From Chrysomallon squamiferum (lineage: Eukaryota; Mollusca; Gastropoda; Neomphalida; Peltospiridae): 57,500 nucleotides of DNA. The stretch is taken from positions 21,865,628-21,923,127 of the forward strand of contig CM022672.1 in the NCBI GenBank assembly GCA_012295275.1, given 5' to 3'. Shown here one piece after another: positions 29,295 through 48,857 of this stretch. The notes beneath the pieces were generated by a model. It was not told where the DNA came from. It saw only the letters and a list, made by a program, of their open reading frames with translations, and did not search any database. The first letter of the stretch is position 1. The number at the start of each line of letters is the position of its first letter. The position numbers and the translations under genes are program-made.

Positions 29295-30349
29295 TAGTAA
29301 AAAGCGTAAACTGGTTCAGTTTAGTGTGCTTTGCCACTCAGCTTCACCTCTCAAGTTACAGGTTATTTTTGGATTCTGCAGCTGTGGATGTAGAATGCTG
29401 GTAATCTGCCAGACCTAGAAAAAGCATTATTATTTTGTATAAACTCCGGCGTGCGAGCAGGCAGGTAGATCAAAAAACAAATATTCGGCTTTCGTCGGTT
29501 GTTTCCGGTAAATAGTGATGCGTTTATTATTTATCTATTTATTTTTTATTTATTTATTTATTTTATTTATTATTATTTTTGGTTTTTGTTTATTTTGTTG
29601 TTGTTGTTGTTGTTGTTTGTTTTTGTTTTCATCAAATATTTATTTTTATTTTTATATTTATTTTTATTTTTATTATTATCATCATTATTACTATTAGTAT
29701 TGTTATTATTGTTGTTGTTATTATTGTTATTATTATCAGGAATGAGGTCTGGCTCTGTGGTCAGAGTGATACTGATGATAATGGAAAGGAAGAAAGAAGT
29801 ATTTTGTTTAATGACAGACGAGGTGACTAAATTTGTTAATAAAGTACTACCGACTATGTAGTCCGAGACATGCGTGTTCTTCATAATGCACCACAGTTAT
29901 CGATTAGCAGCATAGATATTTTTGTATGCACCTTTCCACAGAAAGTCAAACACTTTTAACAATTTCTCGTAAGTAATAAATAACAGCTCGGATCGGTGTT
30001 CTGTACCGCCTGCAATCAGCAACAGTCAATATATTTTTACTAAGGACCGATCTACGAATTAATTAACAGTTCCGGACACTCCCGACGTATTCCGATTGTC
30101 CTGAACGCTAAATGAACCCATTCGACTATTCCGATGAGTGATTGCGAGTGAAAACGAAAACCGTGCACTTGTGTCTGCTCGGTTTGGCGTGAGATCAGAT
30201 TCTTTCACAATAGAGAAACAACAGCACGTTTATGCCAACTGCAGCATAAGCGGAAAAAAAAAAAAAAAAGAAAGAGGAAGAAGACGAAAAGAAGTAAACA
30301 ACGATGTAACTGTAAACAGAACTCTGAAGTGATTAATACTGTTTCTGTT
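29295..30349. promoter_or_regulatory. Shared interval between divergent ankyrin genes (putative bidirectional promoter)
   Basis: This roughly 1,055-bp interval separates the two start codons of the head-to-head pair, so both promoters and 5' UTRs must lie in it or in upstream noncoding exons. The centre (29520-29740) is T-rich TTA/TTG repeat. The flank at about 29985-30230 is noticeably richer in CG dinucleotides than the surroundings, as promoters often are. No TATA box is assigned with confidence. Confidence 0.5.
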
Positions 30350-32660
30350 ATGGAAGACGGCACACCAAAGGTAATAAAACAAATTTAACTCAATTTGTGA
30401 AATAATGATTGGAAAACTGATTTTAAATATTTGACCTCAGAGAAGTTTGTTTATATGATGTAATACATTTTTGTTTATCACGATACACAAAAAAAATAAA
30501 AAATAAAAATAAAAAAAAAAAAAAAAATAAAAAATCATGGAACCTTGCCTAAAGCAAACAAAAAAACATTCGTTGAATGACATGTATGTAAACGCGATAA
30601 CTGATGCTTGTGAAAACATTGCGGATTCGTTGTAAACGAATACTTAAATTATAACTTATGTTAATATATTCAGTATCTTCCACTAAGAAAGATATGCTTT
30701 ATACGCATTTCTGACACTAATTTAGTTCTGTTATTCAGCGAATGTCGTTCTGTGTAATGACTATTTGTTTCTGTCTTTAGCTTTCAAACAGTCGTACATC
30801 ATTACTCAACTCCTTTTAGAACTGTTAAAAGTTATTGAACATTCGTTTCATTTGTTTTGACAAACTCTGATATAAAAATAAAACGCCTAAAGGTTACCAG
30901 TGACTAAAACCAAGTATTTCGAATAAAATAGTTGTTGCTGCGGTAATACGATACATCTTAAGTGTATCAATTACACGATTTACATACAGTGTATCGTACA
31001 CATCGTTTTTCGAAACTGGCTGCATAAAACGGAATTTGTTCAATAGCATATTTAAGAATGTTTCTCTATAAACCCTAGTCACATCGTATTTTTTTCTATT
31101 TTAGCGTTTTTATCTTACAAATATTACTTTTCTTTCTAGTTTTTTTTGTTTTTGACCATTCTTTTTTCTTTAATGCTTCGTGGTGTTTTGTTATTGCATT
31201 AATAATTATACTTTTTCTTTTTCTTTCAGTTAGAGAAAGAACATGATAGTGTTCAAATAGTGTCTATAGATAACCAGGAAAGCTTGCAACATTTACTTAT
31301 TGACTGCATAACGTACAAATGCAGTGTTCAAGATATAGATGTGGTGATCAAATGCGGAGCAAAAGTTGACCTTTCCGTTAAGCGTGGACTTAAGCCCCTC
31401 CACCATGCAGTCTATGGCGATTACGTTCCTTGTGTCCGGTACCTCATTGAGAAAGGCGCGGACGTCAATGCAACAGACGACATCGGCTATACGCCCATTC
31501 ATCTCTGCGCCAGGAAAGGTAACCTAGCGTCTATGAAAGTTCTTATTGAAAACGGGGCAGTAGTGGACTTCTTCAACAGCAATGAGAACGCAAAAGCTCT
31601 TGGATATTTAACGATAGAACCCTTGAATTTGGCGCTGGAAAACAACCATGTCGACTGCGTTCGTTTGCTTCTAGAAAACGGGGCGAAACCAGATCACTTG
31701 TATTTCATGGGATACGAAATTAACCTGGTTCCACTGGAACATCTAGAATGTCTGGAGATTTTGCTGCAGTTTGGCGCAGATCCTAACGTATTTAATCGTT
31801 GCGGGACGTCACCTTTAATGAAGGCCTGCAGACAACAGAATATCGAAGCATGCAGGATGCTATTGAAGTACGGAGCTGATGTAAATCTGCAGTGCCCTCC
31901 CGAGTTTGAACAGAAGACTGCTTTACATTATGCAATAGAAAAAGGAAACACTGGAATTATCCACATGCTGCTGAGACAAGGCGCCAGTCCTTCACGACCA
32001 GAAAACTACAAGTATTCAGCTCTGCACGCGGCAGTTTTAAAGGACAGGCCGGATATTTGTGAAATGCTTCTGAGATGGCATGCTGATGTGGATGAGAAAA
32101 CTGAAGAAAACGCAACGGCATTGATGTTGGCATGCGCCACACTCAATCTCAAATGTCAGAAGGAACTGATCGAACTTCTTCTTGAGCATGGTGCCGACCC
32201 CAACGCGCACTCCAGTATTTTAAGTTACTCGTCTCCTTGTCTTTCTCCTCTCACGGAATACTTGAAGAACATAGCCGAAAAAGTCACCTACGATATCATA
32301 CACGCTCTCATTAAATATGGAGCAAGGGTCAACTTCAAAGGATCCATTTCCATTGCCAGACTAAAAGATCCACACGGAGTTTTGTATTATCTGCCAAACG
32401 AGAAGGTGAAGGAAAGATCAGACATATTTGATTTGTTGGCGATGGCGGGAAGTTTGTTTGATATACATGCAATAAAACACTACTCGGGTCTGAACAATCG
32501 GGAAAGGTCGATGCTAACAGAGCTGGCTTCGAAACCTTTGTCAGCAAGACAGCTCGTGAGACTGTACATCCGGGAACTGATGACACCGAGACTGCCAAAT
32601 AAAGTGAACAGTTTACCGCTTCCTTCCGTAATACGATCTTATTTGCTGTTTAACGGATAA
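30350..32660 (+). CDS. Ankyrin-repeat SOCS-box protein B (ASB-like)
   Basis: Two coding exons are proposed: 30350-30370 (MEDGTPK, 21 nt) and 31230-32660, giving 483 residues. The start in the tiny first exon is chosen because the partner gene has the same 21-nt first exon and phase-0 junction, and because the long exon has an acceptor (ttctttcag) directly before TTAGAG. About nine ankyrin repeats are followed by a C-terminal SOCS-box-like segment (ARQLVRLYIREL ... LPLPSVIRSYLLF). The inferred role is a Cullin-5 ubiquitin-ligase substrate receptor. From about codon 140 to the end the protein is nearly identical to the divergent copy, while the first 60 or so codons of the long exon and the stretch around 31523-31640 differ clearly. 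Relative to the partner, about three residues are missing near the VDFFNSNENAKAL stretch. Confidence 0.88.
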
Positions 32661-32732
32661 AACAAAGCTGCTGAGTTATTTTGGACTATAGTTATTTTTC
32701 CGTATCTATCTGTTGATATAAAAATAATTAAA

Positions 32733-32738
32733 AATAAA
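32733..32738 (+). terminator. Polyadenylation signal AATAAA, ankyrin gene B
   Basis: The hexamer lies 73 bases after the stop codon of the plus-strand ankyrin/SOCS gene; a further AATAAA-like site lies near 32860. Confidence 0.5.
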
Positions 32739-33233
32739 TCTGAGTTTGTTTTCTTTCCGGGGTTTATCAGAACAGACACTACGGTAAAACATGGTGGCAT
32801 TTTAGGTCAGTTCAAAATATTTTCCACTGCATCGTTTCTTTCTGTTGTTATTTTAAAATAAAATATTAGAAAGGAAACCTGCTAAAGTTACTCCCTGAGC
32901 TGAACATCAATTTTATTTATTCTTTTGAAAATTTGATATTACAAATCTGGTCCGTGTCTTTTGTAGAGACACTCGTTTTGAACAGTAAATAATTGAATAG
33001 CCATGCTGACACATCTTTTAACATCTGAGTCGAGAGCTATATTTAAAAAAAAAAAAAACATATTTCTTTCTCACAGTGGTTTATGCCATCAAAGAATACG
33101 CAACGGGTATAACGATAAATTTCATTTTACTTAAATGTATTCAGATTATTCTACCACTGGGCATTGTTTAAGTTTTATAAACATTTGATTGCTGTAATAC
33201 CAAAAATGTAATGTTGATTTTTTTACTTAAATA

Positions 33234-33302
<69 letters not shown>

Positions 33303-33554
33303 CAACAACACACGAAATGCTGAAAATAATGTATTGTTTTTTTTCAATAGGCCTTTCAATATAAACAATTATATATAAACAATTTTTGGTAACAATGGTT
33401 AATCCAGCGTTTATACTAGCATCCTTCAAATGATTTATCAAGGACATTTTGTTTTTTCTTCTAATTTTAGGAAGATTTAAATAAAAGTTTCCTCGTTGCT
33501 GATAAAAAGTGTGTTGTAGCAGCTGTTATACTTTCTCGTTATCTGTAAAATCTT

Positions 33555-33605
<51 letters not shown>

Positions 33606-33708
33606 ATCTGTGTATGTGTGAGTGTTTTTATGTTTATTATATATGATTATCCATATATATATCATAACTGGAAAATACTAATAGCTGTGTTGTTAATAAA
33701 AAATATTT

Positions 33709-33750
<42 letters not shown>

Positions 33751-34093
33751 CTTAAAAATAATAACAGTTCTTCCTATCTATCCAAGTCAGAACTTTCTCT
33801 TGTCGAACAAAATAAACAGTATGGTCCAGTATTATTAGTATCAGGTGAAAGAGAACGTTTTTCCTACAGCTAAATTATTAATAAGCAGAGATAGCAGGAA
33901 TGTAAATAATCTTTTACGATTATGATTAAACCGTCTGTTAAATCTGGTAATAATGCATAGTCTGAATTACGAAAAGCAACTCTTGTTTATCTTAATTTTC
34001 GTTTTTAAAGATACAAAGAGTTAGTTCCCTTTTCACACACACTAATTTGTGAGAGGCTATGAATAATAGCGCCTGATGAACATAATATTACGC

Positions 34094-34133
<40 letters not shown>

Positions 34134-34141
34134 ATTTTTAA

Positions 34142-34313
34142 CAGTCTGTTGTCCTATATGCGTCTGGTTAGACTCTGCACACAGACAATAATGGAGAACG
34201 CGCTGACACAAGAGGACACAGTCCGATCATGACCTCACAGACGTCAGATGCCGCTGAGGAGACTCGAACTCAGGAAGCGGCTGACGATGTCACTCGCCAC
34301 CATGACAACCTTG
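34142..34313 (-). mobile_element. tRNA-like SINE, copy 2 (near full length)
   Basis: In minus sense the element has an A-box-like TGGCGAGTGAC (34299-34289) and a B-box-like GTTCGAGTC (34269-34261), 30 bases start to start as in tRNA-derived SINEs. A body shared with the copies at 10824, 53453 and 56515 follows (AGACTCTGCACACAGACAAT on the plus strand). A GT array lies just past its 3' end (34095-34131) and TATA/CA repeats lie on the other side. Mobility is inferred from the dispersed copies; no target-site duplication was verified. Confidence 0.7.
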
Positions 34314-34385
34314 TGTTTCTGTGCGCGTGCATGCATGCATCTATGTGCATATGTACGTATGTATATGTATTTGCATGTGTGTGTG

Positions 34386-34450
<65 letters not shown>

Positions 34451-34970
34451 TCTCACACATACATATCTTATGTCTTTGAATATGTTTCTCTCAATGCACT
34501 GCTAATGTTTCTATATGACTTTGTACATGTATTTACCAGACTGCACTTACCATCATCCACTTGTGTACTTTACATGCAAAAATGTGTTATTTACGGGTAT
34601 TGTTACACCTTTGTGGAGTCATAGTAGCCAACATACGTGCCAGAAACACAAAGTACATAATGTCGAGATAACATGAATACCGTTGAGCGATAACTGATAC
34701 TTGCTGACACATTACTGGTTCACTGCGAACGAAAACATATCGACCGAATTAACAATAACATGGAAGATACATTAAGTGGACCTTGTTTTTATAATTGTCT
34801 GTGCTGGCTTTATCAGTCTGTATGAATTGAAAACAAGTAGTAATTATGTTAGGGCAATGTTTACTTCAACTTTTATCAGTGGGTGAGAATCGTTGATAAC
34901 AAGATGCATGCAGACATGTTTAACTATTTCTGTCTGTATCTCTGTAAATACACATATACAGATACACGCA

Positions 34971-34974
<4 letters not shown>

Positions 34975-35022
<48 letters not shown>

Positions 35023-35330
35023 CATACATACATATATATACACATATACATATATATAAACATACATACATACATACATACATGTATATGTACAAATATA
35101 AATAATTATATATACATATATCTGCGTGTGCGTAAATATATACATACAAACGTATATAAACACATGCATGCCTACATACATACAGACATACATATATATA
35201 CATATATATATATATATAGACACACACACACATATACACACATATATCGATACATACACACACATACATATATAGATACACACAAACACACACACATATA
35301 TACAGACAGAGATACACACATACATACACA
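34975..35330. repeat. TA/TACA/CATA simple-repeat block
   Basis: About 350 bases of TA, ATAC and ACAC units in mosaic. Long open frames in three registers reflect only this composition. Confidence 0.9.
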
Positions 35331-36052
35331 TGTAACAGATGGAGAGAGATATATAGATATACATTTGCATTGACATATCAGTGGTATTTGCTGTAACGGA
35401 TGAAGAAGATATCTAATATTAATATAGAATTAATGTGTAATTTTATAAGATATTGTAGTTTTTAACCGTTTCTTTTTCTTTGTTATTTCAACACGAAAAT
35501 TCAATATAAAAAAAAATGGAATATCTATTAATAATTACTAGGTTCATTTAATACAGATTTTTCAATTAATTTAATTATTTATCTCTTTATTTATTTATTT
35601 AAAAGTCGTAATCAGTTATTACGATTAGACATTAAAAATAAATTGCATTTCCAGCTTTAGATATATGCATGATGGACTACAAAAAATTTATGTCTTTATA
35701 ATTACTATTATTTATTTATTTGTTGTCTAATTATTTTCCTAATATAATAATGATATTGTTACAGCCTGATCACCTATTTTGACTTTGTTAATGTCGACAA
35801 TTCAACATGCGTTTTTCTTTTTCCTTTTTTTTTTCCTTGATTATAAATTTATGGTGTTTAAAGCAGACGACACGAACAGTTACCGCAGGAATTAAATAAC
35901 ACGAACCAGTGACCTAAATATTTTTTTTTTTTCTTCTTCGTTTATCGCCCGCTGAACGCATTGGACTCGTTTGTCCACAGATCTGACAGCAATCACGAAC
36001 TGCTTAGTGAAACGCTGGTTAAGTGACGACATTGCCCGGGTGTCGTATTCCG

Positions 36053-43255
<7,203 letters not shown>

Positions 43256-43420
43256 AGGTTTTTCCCTCTGATGAACATTGTTTCAGTATTGTATTGTTTT
43301 GCCAAATGTTTCATGTTTTTCAGTTCTTACGTTACGCTAAGCCCATTTTAACGTTACGGTTAAGCGCACCGATGTGTGCATTTGACTTTTCAAAAGCCTT
43401 GAGTAATACCTCTACGTCTC

Positions 43421-43455
<35 letters not shown>

Positions 43456-44352
43456 TTTTTTATTATTAATTCACTATTTTATTATTTATTTATTTTTTTA
43501 GTGAGTAAATGTTTGTGATAATGAAATATGACATTAAAACGAAATTTAAACACATATGGTCGAAGTAGATTTTGTATTATTTAAGGTGGTGGTGGTTTAA
43601 TGTGATCAATTTTTGCCAATAACAAAGTATGGCAATCAAGTAATTTACATAGATAAACCTAGTTCTGGTATTTCTAAACGGTGAAACGAATGTATGAAAA
43701 AGTCCGAACAGACTGAGGTTGCTGCTGAAAAAATAAAAAATATAAAAAATATTACCCAGTCTTTTAGGATTCACGCAATACCAGCACTATATATAAGAGA
43801 AAATCTGAACCAGTGTCCATATTTTTTTTTTTGCTTCATATCTTATTGTTTTATTTTACTGTTAGCCAAAATAAAAGCATATAAAAAATTTATTTTTTCT
43901 GTTTACAAAAGGTATTCTTGCAATTTGTTCTTGTCATCGTAATGTACATTTAAACTGAATTAAATATTATTTAAAAACAATGTTTGCTTTTGTACGTTAG
44001 AATTTATTGTACGTTCAGAACAGGGATACTGATCACTTGTATTATATTTTGTTATTTTTTTGTTATTTATTTATTTATATGTTATTTTAAAAATTTGACC
44101 ATTTAAATGTTAATTAACCGTCTCTTTATGTTTTGAAATGAAAATGATCGTGGAAGTTTTTATATTGTTAAGTTTTGACGCATCTTTTTTTTTTTTTTTA
44201 AAGCATTTCGTTATTTCTCTACTTTTTTCTCTGTGCTAATTTATTTTAATTATTTTGAAACAGTATTTCTCTTCATTCTTCTTACTTCTTGTGCGTATGT
44301 GTGTTGGCTTGTGTCTTTGTTGTTGCGTTGTTGCGTGCGTGTTGTGTGTTTT

Positions 44353-44353
44353 G

Positions 44354-44385
<32 letters not shown>

Positions 44386-44412
44386 TGTGTGCGTGTGTGT
44401 GTGCGTGTGTGT
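44353..44412. repeat. Alternating purine-pyrimidine GTGC/GTGT tract
   Basis: About nine GTGC units followed by GTGT units give roughly 60 bases of strictly alternating purine and pyrimidine, a composition able to adopt Z-DNA. Confidence 0.85.
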
Positions 44413-45269
44413 GCCGAGCAAACCATGAAATGTAAAAGCTATCACCAGACAGTTTCAGGCACATGACTACATAATTTAAATCATTTCGTAATCTGGTATT
44501 ATTTACTTCCTTTTGTAATAAGTACTGTGTGAATTTTATGCTTATATAAAAAAAAAAAAAAAAAAATCAGAAGAAAAATTAATTTTAGTTCTAATGAGTT
44601 GAGTAGCAATTGTCTTCTAAATTTCAGTGCATTTTTTCAATAATAACATGTTGTATGTCAGTGTATTTAGTTTCTATGCTATGGACATCGTGCTTTTGAA
44701 ATTAATCTGTACTAAAAAAAATAATAATAAAAAAAAAAAAAAAAAAACTGAAAAGGGAAAAAAATGCATTGAAAGAATGCATATGTTGTTTTGTTACCAA
44801 TAAAATGTTTTATAATATTTTTCATTGTCTTTTGAAGTTTTATTTAAGTAGCTGGCTCTCTTCTCATACATTAAAAACACTGCACAAACAAACGCAAGCA
44901 CCTGTAACTTATTCCAGCGTGATAACATTGCAACCAGAACGGATAGGTAAGATGAACAGCTGAAAACCCGATACATGACAATACGTAACGTGACACTTGA
45001 TGAGCTACTCTGGAGCACATCAGATAATTATCAAATAATCTGAACATTTTAAGATGTAGAGAACTTTTTATATGCAAAAATGCAGTATGATCAGTGTCAA
45101 CGAAATGTAGACATTATGCTAATGTAAATAAATAACGTTGTTATCGAGATTTTGGATTTTTCGTTTGATATCTAAAATCGGACTACTTCGTCTCTTCACA
45201 CACAAAAACAAATAAAAAACAAATGAGAGAGGCCTTATGCTAATGTTTACCACTGCTTTAAGTGCATTG

Positions 45270-45350
45270 CTTTGTACACTTCGTATCAGTTTAAATGCAC
45301 CATGGTACTCGATCAACATAGGTGCTTTATCTTACTATCATATTACAGTA
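45270..45350 (+). repeat. 80-bp dispersed repeat, copy A
   Basis: This stretch shares the ordered blocks TTTGTACACTTC, TTTAAATG, CTCG-TCA, ATAGGT, TTTATCT and TATTACAGT with 48023-48102. The outer flanks differ, and both copies are followed by a simple-repeat tail. The class is unknown; the 3' end of a SINE or LINE is possible. Confidence 0.6.
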
Positions 45351-45395
45351 TGTGTATGTATGTATGTCTGTCTATCTCTCTATCTATCTATATGT

Positions 45396-45439
<44 letters not shown>

Positions 45440-45442
45440 AGT

Positions 45443-45475
<33 letters not shown>

Positions 45476-45745
45476 CACTACATATTAATTTTAATTTCAG
45501 ATGCCATGACAATAATACTGTTCTAATGGTTTAAACTGCCTCATAGCGGAATCTAGAAGGGAAACGTAATTCCTGCGGTTTCAATTCATTCATTTTTATT
45601 TAGTCATTCAATCATTCATTCATTCGTTTATTTTATAATTTATTTATTTATTCATTCATTATATTTATTTTTTATTCGTTCAATTATTCATTCATTATTT
45701 ATTTATTTGTTTTATTTATTTATTTTATCGTTCATTCATTCAATC

Positions 45746-45779
<34 letters not shown>

Positions 45780-46358
45780 TCGTTCATTCATTCAATCATT
45801 ATTTATTTGTTTATTTATTTATTCAGAACAGAAATACATGTTGATGTCTCCAAACAAATCGATCCCTAATATATTCGAGTATATTCTTTTGATTCACCTA
45901 ATTATTCTTAATATAATAGTTAAACAATAAGAATATCATTTACTACTACTAATATTAATGTTATTACTACCACACTGTCATCACCATTATTGCTGTTGTT
46001 GTTGTTGTTGTTGTTATTATTATTATTATTAAACAAAAATATCAACCATTTTTAATCATGAAAGTTATATACCCCATATCTGTAACGAGGGACTACCTTA
46101 AATTCCGGAAACAGCCGAATGAAAGGTTCATTGTATAACGGGATATTACTGGAATCGATAGTTACGCGCAGAAAATACGATTCAGTACACGGAAAAGCTT
46201 TTAAGTTCAATGAAAATCGATTTAAATACAATATATATATATATATGTAAGATAAAACTCACATATCTTTTGTCAACACGTGTCTGTACAATTGTAATCT
46301 AAATGGAATATAATAACGTTTGTACAACTTACAGAGAGAATTTACATTTTCTATTTGT

Positions 46359-46401
<43 letters not shown>

Positions 46402-46680
46402 TTTCTACGACAGTTACAAATGGCTCAGTTTTATTTTCGTAATAGAACTCAACAGAAACGTTCCAGTAAAGGTTCAACCGGGTTATTTTTCCCTCTGTTC
46501 TTTTCTTCTTTCTTTCTTTCTTTCTTTCTTTCTTTATATCTTTATTTATAATATTTATTATTACTATGTTGTTGTTGATGTTGTTCTTGTCATTGTTGAT
46601 ATTAGTATTATCGTCATCATCATTGTTGTTATTGTTGTTGTCGTTGTTGTTATTATGTTTTGTTCGCTTTGATGCTTCCG

Positions 46681-46742
<62 letters not shown>

Positions 46743-46956
46743 GTCATAATGTTATATAAATTTGTTCTATAGAAATCACAACGCACACAAAAAAGTAATT
46801 GAAAATCATTTTTATTTTATTACAAATATATTTATAACAGAAAAAGGACAACACACTTTCAAACAAATATAATACTTCAAAATAACCTGTCAGGTTGCTG
46901 ACAATGAGGAGGCTTTTCAGAAATCCACTGGAATGTTCTAACATCAGCAGCTATCT

Positions 46957-46959
46957 TGC

Positions 46960-47028
<69 letters not shown>

Positions 47029-47073
47029 TGCTAATCATAATAATAATAATAATAATAAAACTAATAATAAAAC

Positions 47074-47109
<36 letters not shown>

Positions 47110-47114
47110 TGATG

Positions 47115-47167
<53 letters not shown>
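46957..47167. repeat. (AAT)n array, about 210 bases
   Basis: ATA/AAT units with rare ATG, ACT and GATGAT interruptions. On the other strand this yields spurious leucine, tyrosine and isoleucine open frames. Confidence 0.95.
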
Positions 47168-47169
<2 letters not shown>

Positions 47170-48022
47170 GAAGAAAAAAAAAAGAAAAAGGAGAAGAAGA
47201 ACAGAAGTACTAGTACTAGGGCTAGTAGTACTGATATCGAATAAATAAATAAATAAATACAATATACTTGACAGTATAAGGAAGGCCATTTATCACATAT
47301 GAATTGCGACAGACACGAATACGTAAGCACAAAATCGGGGATCTTCTAAACCACACACCATTTGTTCGTTTTATCATTAAGACTTCTCCTATCCACGTAG
47401 AAAACTGATTTTCAACTGAATACAATCAGGAAATGTGTCTGTATATTTTGAACCATTACTTTTAGCATTGAAAATAATTAAGGTCATCATATTTTGTAAA
47501 ACCTTTTTTATATTTTAATTAGAATTTCAAAATCCAGCACACTGATATATATATATATTCGTTTACGTCTGCAGATTTAATGGCTTGAATACTCTCTGTC
47601 AATCAGCTAATTCCTCCCCATACAATATACCAAACGTGCACTTCTTTGTACGCACCTTACATTTTTATTTCAACTGAGTAAAACATAATTGCGTAAATAT
47701 CTCTTTTGAAAAAAGTAATTTTTTTTTAATATGATCCCTATCTGCAGTAAACGGGATTCAGAATATGACATATTTTACAAAGTGCAGTTAAAAATATGAT
47801 TACATGTCTTTGAAGCCTGAGCTTTCCTATGGTCCGTACCGCTGACAAAGGCGATTTTGAATGTATGACACATTTCTAACAATGTAAATTATGGGACAGA
47901 ATAGTAGTATTGGAAAATATAATCTCATCTCTGTGAAGGTATTAAAACATATGATGATCTTATGAAAACACAGTTGCAAAACAGGATGTGTATCCCTATC
48001 ACACGCGACTGCATATATATGT

Positions 48023-48102
48023 TTTGTACACTTCATATAAACTTTAAATGGACAATGACACTCGTTCAGTATAGGTTTTTTATCTGTCAGTTATATTACA
48101 GT
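48023..48102 (+). repeat. 80-bp dispersed repeat, copy B
   Basis: Second copy of the element at 45270-45350, in the same orientation and about 2.75 kb downstream, followed directly by a TA array. Identity is roughly three quarters by eye. Confidence 0.6.
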
Positions 48103-48821
48103 GTATATATATATATATATATATATGCCCTTATCTTTGAGAAAAGAAAATTTCGATATACTAGTATTATTATAGCGAAAAGGTATAACTTTAACAAAGA
48201 ATACATAAAATATATATAGATATAATCTAAGAAAGGAGATTATCAACATGCGATTATATTGCTCAAAGTTTAGGTTATCTTACATCTACTTTAAATCTAT
48301 TATGCTTTCGTTTGACGAAATATATATATAAAAAAAAACAGGCCAAAAGAGATCTATATTCGATACAATCATACACCATAAACCATTCTTACCTGGATGA
48401 CCTTCATAAAAGAGATTAATAGTACAAATATTTACACTTTCTTATCACCTTGGTAAATACCCTTAAGGTAAAAGAAGAAATTATAATAATTTTGAAGACG
48501 GAGAAGATTTAAATTCTGTTAATATTCAACATTTTTGATGCAGCTGAAAGCCTGAAGCACCCATAAAGACAGAAAAGTTTCTATTTTATTACCTATCACA
48601 TAAAGTTGTGTCTTTGTTGTTTTGTTTGTTGTTTTTTGTTTTAATATTTTTTTTTATTTATTTATTTATTTATTTATATATTCATTTTTTTATTTGAAAT
48701 CAGATAATAATATGTTTTTGTATATCTGTGAATTTTTTTGTACGTACGTACGTATGTATGTATGTGTGTATGAATGAATACATGTATGTGAGCATGTGTG
48801 TGTATAATGTATCTGTATATA

Positions 48822-48857
<36 letters not shown>

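Larger units (their letters stand above)
32739..36052. other. Repeat-rich gap between ankyrin gene B and the first Neverland gene
   Basis: No exon is supported. The gap holds GT arrays at 33235-33300, 33557-33604 and 34095-34131, poly-T at 33712-33747, the SINE copy at 34142-34313 with TATA/CA repeats beyond it, a long TA and TACA block at 34975-35330, and an AT-rich lead into the Neverland start at 36053. Confidence 0.65.

Noticed and set aside
30138-30332. 64-codon open frame upstream of ankyrin gene B
   Set aside because: It has no domain, runs into a poly-A/purine stretch, and lies where the 5' UTR or promoter is expected.
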